DNA of 11,236 nucleotides from Thermoplasmata archaeon (GTDB taxonomy: Archaea; Thermoplasmatota; Thermoplasmata; SG8-5; JAGLSY01), in NCBI GenBank assembly GCA_023135545.1, contig JAGLSY010000048.1, forward strand, positions 1-11,236, given 5' to 3'. Made by a program: the position numbers and the translations under genes. This document shows, one piece after another, positions 7,301 through 11,236 of the stretch (positions within the stretch are counted from its first letter, which is position 1; each line of letters opens with the position of its first letter). The notes beneath the pieces were generated by a model. That model saw only the letters and a program-made list of their open reading frames with translations. It was not told where the DNA came from and did not search any database.

Positions 7301-8646
7301 AGGGGGGATGCCGAGCCGCTGATGGTTAGGGCCTTCTTGAACTTCCATCCGTCCGCTTTCGGCTTGAACCAGGCTTCCAATGTCAGTCCATTTGTCACTT
7401 CCAAACTCGGATCGTTGCCGCAATTGACAAGCTCGTCTACTCCATCGAAATCCAAGGCTGTGCCAGATATACCATTCACCCAATCACCGGGCTCCATATT
7501 TGTGAGTGTTCCGTTGTTGTCATGCTGGCTGGAATCCACTGCAGTAATTCCAGCTCCTTCATCCATTCTCAATTCGAGAACTTTGTTGTAGGTGATATTG
7601 TAGTAATCGGAAATCTCTTTCAAGGAGAGCGCGCGGTCATGGATGCGGACCTCGTCTATCATTCCGTTCAAATAGTTAGTGCCACCCCTGCTGCCGATCT
7701 CTATAGGAGTGATGGTTCTCAAAGGGTTGACGCTTGCCATAGAATAATCCAGGTTTCCATCAATGTAGAATGATGCAAGTCCAGAGCTAACATTATAACT
7801 CCAGGCTATATGATGCCATTCATTATTAGATATGGGTGTAGCATCATTCCAGCTTGTTGTCGCACCGTCATGCAGGTAATATCTTATTCCTCCGTCGGTC
7901 TGGTCCCAGATGCCCCAGCCGCCACTACCATATTTGTTCACTATGCCGCCGAAGCTTTCGTGGGATGATTTATTGATCCAGCAGTCTCCGGTGAAGGAGC
8001 CGCCGCTGGTCAGGTCAACAACATTTGGTACAATGGTCTCCTCAGCTAAGCTGAATTCCAGGGCCCCTGCACTCATTCCATCCACCCAGTTTGCGTTCGT
8101 TGTACCGTGATGTCGATTTCCACTAATATCCTTGACAGTGGTGCCAAGACCTTCATCGAACTTCCAGTGCGCAATCAAAGAACTTTCCGGCTCACTGGTC
8201 AAAGTATCGCTTGGACCACTATTCAAAGATTCTTCTGCTCCCTTACCGGATAAAGTTTCGCCGGTCCAGCCTCCCATCCCGCCTTCCGCACTGTCATAAT
8301 AAACATAGGCTTCGGTTCTTGTCACAGCATTATATTTATCACCGGGAACACCGACCGTCTGGTCCCAGGTCTCGTTATGCTCTGTGTATCGATATACAAC
8401 ACCGTTATTAGAGGAGTCATTGCCCACGACCATCGCGTATTCGCTATTGTCATCCCACATAACATCCTTGAATGTGGCATCAGGGCTACCGAGGTCGACA
8501 AAGATACTGGCTGAGGTTGGATCAGATGTAATTTGGATCGTGCACATCAGCATTGCTAGAACAATGCAGATGACCATTGGCCGTCTAACTAATCCGGCCA
8601 AAGATTTTACGCTGTTTCGCGCATCATCCAAATTTATCCTACTCAT
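3220..8646 (-). CDS. Giant secreted protein B: beta-propeller interrupted by nested MAM-like, LamG and DUF2341 domains
   Basis: 1808 residues. The start at 8646 is set by AGGAGG five bases upstream. The signal peptide has a long n-region ending in RRP (21-23), a hydrophobic core about 24-39 and probable cleavage after TSA (46). Propeller blade 1 is about 58-101. Blade 2 begins at 104-113 and is then interrupted until 1196-1225; blades 3-7 occupy about 1227-1447. The interruption holds the first strand of a GW(H/Y)IDD-type sandwich (114-134, GGMGGW), a Ser/Glu-rich linker (135-155), LamG1 (156-350), LamG2 (354-432 and 701-810), an insert within LamG2 (433-700: DUF2341 then a sandwich and a PEPT tail), LamG3 (815-1030), and the rest of the GWHIDD sandwich (1037-1194). 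Residues 1448-1808 are the C-terminal module shared with A and C. LamG and MAM-like folds commonly bind glycans or proteins, so a surface adhesin or polymer-binding role is plausible but inferred. There is no transmembrane segment after the signal peptide. It lies 10 bases after A and 11 bases before C. Confidence 0.9.
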   Translation of the reverse strand: MSRINLDDARNSVKSLAGLVRRPMVICIVLAMLMCTIQITSDPTSASIFVDLGSPDATFKDVMWDDNSEYAMVVGNDSSNNGVVYRYTEHNETWDQTVGVPGDKYNAVTRTEAYVYYDSAEGGMGGWTGETLSGKGAEESLNSGPSDTLTSEPESSLIAHWKFDEGLGTTVKDISGNRHHGTTNANWVDGMSAGALEFSLAEETIVPNVVDLTSGGSFTGDCWINKSSHESFGGIVNKYGSGGWGIWDQTDGGIRYYLHDGATTSWNDATPISNNEWHHIAWSYNVSSGLASFYIDGNLDYSMASVNPLRTITPIEIGSRGGTNYLNGMIDEVRIHDRALSLKEISDYYNITYNKVLELRMDEGAGITAVDSSQHDNNGTLTNMEPGDWVNGISGTALDFDGVDELVNCGNDPSLEVTNGLTLEAWFKPKADGWKFKKALTISGSASPLINHQVRIDLDAGNFDFAKAGPNGEDIRFYDDTGTKLDYWIADWSAGSATVWVEVPSIPTSGTTVYMYYGNLGAVSESDHTTVLEPYTLACDIASSASHFGEVNTMYLGSPVNTPADKAFSIVTQTGMSFSTATLPIDLEFQIWDGVSDPSTLEYTFPPQTVSAFGWFYSPAVIQEVDISSGLWVVIHKLAGGSATGVDCTSTIASNLGRFSGDSSSWNGWGGNPPSVYFNGYTRDLATPEPTSTVGDENAVGINKLDAYGIGVDTSSAYASINGVVINSAITPGWNHVVLTYDSALGSDHMKLYVNGTLAGQTDCAGGISTNGNDLIIGDKIAFNGTIDEVSIWNYSLSAGEIFESYNTTLNNYYSQSIGGEWHFEEGSGDTVLDSTLNENDGTLMPDFAGGNAPTRVAGITGDALHFDNFDDYVEVPHSPSLDITENITIEAYINPGNVTGYGGIAAKRLDGSTIQYYFRTDNNVLSFYYYSAGSPHVYGTGVVLTAGEWQHVAMTYTSGIGSSMKIYVNGVEKAGAWSTGNGNNPLVSNAANVWIGACQSGDYFFDGDLDRVKIHNRILNGTEIFDSYNITAAEESTPNLNWQVTDPSGLPVPGSGVSHGIANSPSNAWWFGNSSTGNYDIGERVNGSLISPPVYLPSSSTFGAAIFSHWFDVEDVGPGKDIMNVSVKNTTDSGWTELRSWDSESTPITSWYQEIIDISGWLGNFVQIKFTFDSVDGNLNDYAGWHIDDFVLYANDVYVVVGEIPTGGGYSAYSTSMGGGLKDIGGMNSIAFNDVAGGSVPATFVAVGDSAQARYWNGSAWISITGMNAGDTLTGVDFNGTHFFMVGYDISNNGVAYYITEANLVGAGTVVTAIPGGPSARLNSINWHNNINGGMVCAEGGTYILTSTWIWMGPIGGADASMNFTAASWNIQGSRVIMVGNTGTGSAAYELYVGNSYITRIPDYDNIFQSHKLYGAAYQPRANGNVDILLVGASAFKVSAKSLDQKTAIIVNAESPHMFDVDFFETSNPGTSLVNKQVNVGDTYTFYTEVNYTAAGVDKLFDGINNTAIDFIAWYDENGVNETKPLTMDDNNRTRLLNVTWFEGDGVGVPENAIITYPTASPGTDEFQLMGFNSGSLGGDHWWIEVEVYFGFQTRAADGGGFGGGASGNEDNVALSFNDANSWNFMVNIYDITFTGAHNTSYEEFGLFRFTNITATGNPSGNAPPGSNNNLLGSSMVTCSANVDYYMNISIPNLARQGGGGTIDATYIAIRSTSTLANDTNSMIASSWPFGRPFDGANVNLTAWGNTSQPFADWVVAVPQNGTTAHGPWGSDFNGYGATTIDWYASVPGGTLEGIYQATITFKIGYY
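5557..6204 (-). other. LamG / concanavalin-like domain 3 of protein B
   Basis: Residues about 815-1030: GEWHFEEGSGDTVLDST at the start, LHFDNFDDYVEVP, EWQHVAMTY, MKIYVNG and LDRVKIHNRILNGTEI at the end. It is complete and uninterrupted. Confidence 0.85.
6217..7587 (-). other. LamG domain 2 of protein B, split by an internal insert
   Basis: The N-terminal half is residues about 354-432 (LRMDEG.., LDFDG, LTLEAWFKP); the C-terminal half is about 701-810 (GWNHVVLTYDS, KLYVNGTL, GTIDEVSIWNYSLS). The two halves together equal one ordinary LamG domain. They are separated by about 268 residues of unrelated sequence inserted after the AWFKP strand. Confidence 0.75.
6547..7350 (-). other. DUF2341 domain plus a second beta-sandwich inserted in LamG2
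   Basis: Residues about 433-527 match DUF2341 (GWKFKKALTISG, HQVRIDLD, GEDIRFYDDTGTKLDYWI, TTVYMYYGN). The family's usual trailing 'Y.r...PEPT.tvG' follows only after about 155 further residues (YTRDLATPEPTSTVGDEN at 681-698). The intervening block (about 528-680) has sandwich-like strands ending SVYFNGY, resembling the N-terminal domains of A and C. Confidence 0.7.
7597..8181 (-). other. LamG / concanavalin-like domain 1 of protein B
   Basis: Residues about 156-350. It shows the family's opening (HWKFDEG..TTVKDISGN), the central W-H-H-I-A-W strand (EWHHIAWSY near 276-284), a strand carrying an internal Asp-Gly (FYIDGN) and the closing MIDEVRIHDRALS. LamG_3-type domains usually have these landmarks about 200 residues apart, as here. 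Confidence 0.85.
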
Positions 8647-8651
8647 TTATT

Positions 8652-8657
8652 CCTCCT
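8652..8657 (-). promoter_or_regulatory. Ribosome binding site of gene B
   Basis: AGGAGG on the minus strand, five bases before the ATG at 8646. Its first A is also the last base of gene A's TGA stop, so termination of A and initiation on B share bases. This fits translational coupling within one transcript. Confidence 0.85.
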
Positions 8658-9748
8658 CATCCATACACTCCTATCTCAAAGGTGACCGATGCCCGGTAGA
8701 TGCCCTCTTCAGTTCCACCCGGGACCGAAATATACCAGTCGATTTGCGTGGCTCCATAACCATTGAAGTCGGAGCCCCACGGCCCGTGGGCCGTCGTTCC
8801 GTTCTGCGGTGCCGCTACATTCCAGTAGGCCGGCCCCTGTGTGACATTTCCCCAAATTCCCAACGGCTCGTTTGCCGCAAGGAATGGTCTTCCAAATGTC
8901 CATGTGCTGTTTATCTGGGTGTTGGTGTTATTTGCCAATGGACTTGTCGATAATACCGCGACACTGGATGCCGGGATGAATTTCGAATCGTCGGTTGTTT
9001 TATTCAGTCTTGGAATTGAAACATTGACGAAGTAGGGTGCGTTGGCCGCGCACGCGAGTTGGCTTGAGCCTAGGAAAATATCGTTGGCGCCAGGCGGCAC
9101 GTTCCCTGTCGGGTTTCCGATTGCCGTCACGTTAGTGAATCTGAAGAGGCCGAACTCCTCGTAGGTGGTGTTGTATGCTCCGGCAAAATCATCGTCATAC
9201 ACATTCATCTGGAAGTTCCATGAGTCCGGGTCGTTGAAGGAGCCAGGATTGCCCGGTGTCCATAGATCACTGGATGGATTCCATGTGCCAGCACTATCTG
9301 CCGCCCTCGTCTGCGGCCCGATTGTTATGTTGAAATAGATGTAGTAATGGTCACCAGGCCCAAATTCCAGACCGGCACTGTCAAGGAGAACTTCATCTGT
9401 TCCCGGACTTCCTACCGGATATAGCATTGTCGTCGTGTCAAAGCCGACAGCCGGTCCTTCGCTCCACAAAGCCCTGAACACCCTCGTCCTGTGCTCATCG
9501 TCCTCGGCGGGCGGGTTGGGAGAAACGCCCCCATCATCGTACCAGGCGGTCAATTCCACCCTGACATTGTCCACGCCATCTGCATAGAACTGGTTCAGTC
9601 CGCTGACCGTGTAATTTGCCTCGCAGAAGAAGGTGTATGTTGTTTCCACGTTGTTCTGCTGGTTCAGCTTTGAGGTACGACCCGCATCAGATGTTTTCCA
9701 CATATCAATATCGAAATTATGGGGGAAGGCCGCATTCACGGTTATTGT
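8657..9748 (-). repeat. Shared C-terminal module, copy in protein A
   Basis: 363 residues (497-859 by window numbering). Its first part is nearly identical to copy C (DMWKTSDAGRTSKLNQQ), whereas its last part is nearly identical to copy B (NGTTAHGPWGSDFNGYGAT). Confidence 0.8.
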
Positions 9749-11236
9749 GGTCAGCGTATCGGTGGCCGAAGGATATGCACCCAAAGCACCGCTGCTGCCG
9801 ATTATTATTCCCGAACTCGGGCTGGAGTAACCCTTGTAGGCCACGCCGTTCAGCTGGCCGGTGCCTGCTGGTAGGTGACCAGTCAGGTCGGCAACCATGT
9901 CAGTCCCGACACCGTGATGGAGCACCTTGCCATTTCCACTGGCATCCTTCCCGACGATAACAGCTGTGTTTCCATCTGTGGTCCAGGCTACATCATAAAA
10001 GATGTCAGAGGATGATACGATTGTTACCGGCTTGTTTGTGCCGTCGAATTTGTAAATATTTCCATATCCATGATAACTTTGTCCTACAATAACCGCATAA
10101 TCATACTGGGCTCCGTCAGCCCATCTAGGACACCAGGATATGGCATTCTGCGAGTCCAGCTCATCGGTGTAACTGGTGTAGAGTCTGGTTATGGTTTGGT
10201 CGCCGGGACCATCCAGTTCATAGACGAAACCTGTATTTTCATCATCTATTCCTACCACATAATGCTTTGAAGATGCAACATCTGTTCTTTGATTCCATGC
10301 CGCATCCTTTGCTATGGCAACCTCACCTCCGGCATCCCAGCCACTGGCAATCTCCATCCATGCGGCTCCATTATACCATGCGGCATAGCCCACGCTACCG
10401 TCATCTCCTACCGCGAGTATGTGATATCCGTTAACACCACCGCACACCTCAACGCCACGGAATTGGGTGAAAGCTTGGGCCGGTGCAATTGCATTGATAA
10501 AACTAGCCCCATCATGGTAGATGGCCACAGGTGTATTTGTGGATGTCCAGCCGACCATGTAGAACCTGTCGGAGAAGCTGTCATACACTATATCATTGAA
10601 AGTAGAGCCTCCGGACTGGTGTCCTAGTGTTGTCCATGTGCCGGTTTCTCTTGTGAAGTACCAGACCTCATCATCGACCCCGGTAACCGCCATGCCATAC
10701 TCTCCGCTGGAATGCCAGGCGAATTTGCTCAGGCCGCCGGTTGGAACTTCCATATATGTACTGAACACGAAATCCTGTGTTGAGCCCCAGCTTTCTCCGC
10801 CGTCATTTGAACTGGCTCCTGTACCATCAGCATATGAATCTCCGAACCACCACCAATACTCAATTCCTGTATGTGTGGCAACGATAGCATAATCTATGCC
10901 AGCAGTTAGAGTAGGCATTGCAGAGAATACAATATCAATCGAATAATAAGCAACATCTGACAAAGTTAATGTTACGGTTTCAGAAGCGATAGTGCCAGCT
11001 GCTCCGGAAGGAAGCCCCTCTGACGTACTTCTGATATCAAATGTGTAATCATTTGTTGTATCACCAGGGCCCGTGCCTTGTAATGGCAATTGTATACTGA
11101 TCAGTTTACCAGTGGCACTTGGCCTGAATGTCTGCCCATAGGTGTATGTTAGTGTTATCCGTTCGGCATCAGCTGGATTGCCAACTGATTGATCGAGAAC
11201 AACATCTGTCAAAGGGTATCCTGCGCTCTTGTCCAC
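8657..11236 (-). CDS. Secreted seven-bladed beta-propeller surface protein A (5' end outside window)
   Basis: The frame is open across the right edge and gives 859 residues in the window. Numbering from the edge: beta-sandwich about 7-166 (with GQTFRP near 34-39 and an aromatic EYWWW patch near 126-130), seven propeller blades about 168-210, 212-257, 259-308, 309-363, 364-412, 413-459 and 460-496, then the shared C-terminal module 497-859. Blades repeat an 'aW...g..a.vVG....g.vy.f' pattern (AWHSSGEYGMAV, VAWTTDGNTAVIVG). A GTG lies exactly at the edge, but alignment with genes C and D (DKSAGYP matching GLDTGYP and DLSTGYP) places it just after the signal peptide. The true start is therefore roughly 40 codons further out. 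The protein ends in a beta-strand with no transmembrane anchor or sorting motif that I recognise. It is the first gene seen of a four-gene tandem set, 10 bases upstream of B. An extracellular binding or structural role is inferred; no catalytic residues are evident. Confidence 0.88.
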   Translation of the reverse strand: MDKSAGYPLTDVVLDQSVGNPADAERITLTYTYGQTFRPSATGKLISIQLPLQGTGPGDTTNDYTFDIRSTSEGLPSGAAGTIASETVTLTLSDVAYYSIDIVFSAMPTLTAGIDYAIVATHTGIEYWWWFGDSYADGTGASSNDGGESWGSTQDFVFSTYMEVPTGGLSKFAWHSSGEYGMAVTGVDDEVWYFTRETGTWTTLGHQSGGSTFNDIVYDSFSDRFYMVGWTSTNTPVAIYHDGASFINAIAPAQAFTQFRGVEVCGGVNGYHILAVGDDGSVGYAAWYNGAAWMEIASGWDAGGEVAIAKDAAWNQRTDVASSKHYVVGIDDENTGFVYELDGPGDQTITRLYTSYTDELDSQNAISWCPRWADGAQYDYAVIVGQSYHGYGNIYKFDGTNKPVTIVSSSDIFYDVAWTTDGNTAVIVGKDASGNGKVLHHGVGTDMVADLTGHLPAGTGQLNGVAYKGYSSPSSGIIIGSSGALGAYPSATDTLTTITVNAAFPHNFDIDMWKTSDAGRTSKLNQQNNVETTYTFFCEANYTVSGLNQFYADGVDNVRVELTAWYDDGGVSPNPPAEDDEHRTRVFRALWSEGPAVGFDTTTMLYPVGSPGTDEVLLDSAGLEFGPGDHYYIYFNITIGPQTRAADSAGTWNPSSDLWTPGNPGSFNDPDSWNFQMNVYDDDFAGAYNTTYEEFGLFRFTNVTAIGNPTGNVPPGANDIFLGSSQLACAANAPYFVNVSIPRLNKTTDDSKFIPASSVAVLSTSPLANNTNTQINSTWTFGRPFLAANEPLGIWGNVTQGPAYWNVAAPQNGTTAHGPWGSDFNGYGATQIDWYISVPGGTEEGIYRASVTFEIGVYG
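9749..10735 (-). other. Seven-bladed beta-propeller of protein A
   Basis: Seven repeats of 40-55 residues. Each opens with a hydrophobic strand such as FAWH, DIVYD, GVEVC, DAAWN, AISWCP, DVAWT or GVAYK, and is followed by a strand ending VG or IG, except in blade 1 (AVTG). Blades 3 and 5 carry Cys265 and Cys369, as the equivalent blades do in C. Confidence 0.7.

Larger units (their letters stand above)
5062..8307 (-). other. About 1080-residue nested multidomain insertion inside propeller blade 2 of protein B
   Basis: This covers residues about 114-1195 of B. The flanks (YNAVTRTEA before, NDVYVVVG after) join into a normal blade when compared with blade 2 of A (FNDIVYDSFSDRFYMVG) and of C (FADIVYDDVANMFYIVG). 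The insertion therefore sits in the loop after the blade's first strand. Everything within it consists of extracellular beta-sandwich domains. The boundaries are estimated by eye and may be off by a few residues. Confidence 0.75.

Noticed and set aside
8527..8600. Twin-arginine export signal in B (VRRPMV)
   Set aside because: The two arginines lack the rest of the S/T-RR-x-F-L-K consensus, and the hydrophobic core is typical of Sec.
8384..8953. Plus-strand open frame of 189 codons opposite the A/B junction
   Set aside because: It lies antisense to two well-supported genes, has no recognisable domain and is the longest of many plus-strand frames that arise because the minus-strand genes are long. 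No gap exists to hold a plus-strand gene.
11234..11236. GTG at the right edge as the start of gene A
   Set aside because: Alignment with C and D shows this position lies just after the signal peptide, so it is an internal Val codon and the real start is outside the window.

Overview
The window is almost entirely one strand of coding sequence. Four long minus-strand reading frames run head to tail from the right edge to the left edge, separated by only 10, 11 and 21 bases. Each downstream gene has a strong archaeal-type Shine-Dalgarno, and in two of the three junctions that Shine-Dalgarno overlaps the stop codon of the gene before it. There is no RNA gene, mobile element, CRISPR array or terminator that I can support, and no gene-free stretch over 300 bases. 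The GGAGG/GGTGGTGAT ribosome sites, Sec signal peptides, high Asn/Thr/aromatic content with many N-glycosylation sequons, and frequent ATA codons suggest an archaeon. A Thermoplasmatota-like euryarchaeal lineage is my guess; this is inference, because no housekeeping marker is present.

In transcription order the genes are: (A) >11236..8657, missing its signal peptide and start beyond the right edge; (B) 8646..3220, 1808 residues; (C) 3208..506, 900 residues; (D) 484..<1, cut by the left edge. All four are predicted secreted paralogues. A and C have the order signal peptide (inferred for A), an N-terminal beta-sandwich of about 160 residues, a seven-bladed beta-propeller of about 330 residues with a recurring 'W...G..a.vVG' blade signature, and a shared C-terminal module of about 363 residues that ends the protein with no membrane anchor. 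D shows the same signal peptide and sandwich before the edge.

B is the striking member. It starts directly with propeller blade 1, and blade 2 is interrupted after its first strand by about 1080 residues. That insert is itself nested: a 'GW(H/Y)IDD' MAM-like sandwich is split by three LamG (concanavalin-like) domains, and the middle LamG is split again by a DUF2341 domain plus a further sandwich. After the insert the propeller resumes and completes seven blades, followed by the common C-terminal module.

Together the genes look like an operon for large, probably glycosylated, extracellular or cell-surface proteins with carbohydrate- or protein-binding modules. They have diversified by tandem duplication, domain insertion and local sequence exchange. 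The precise function (adhesion, envelope structure, polymer capture) cannot be read from the sequence.
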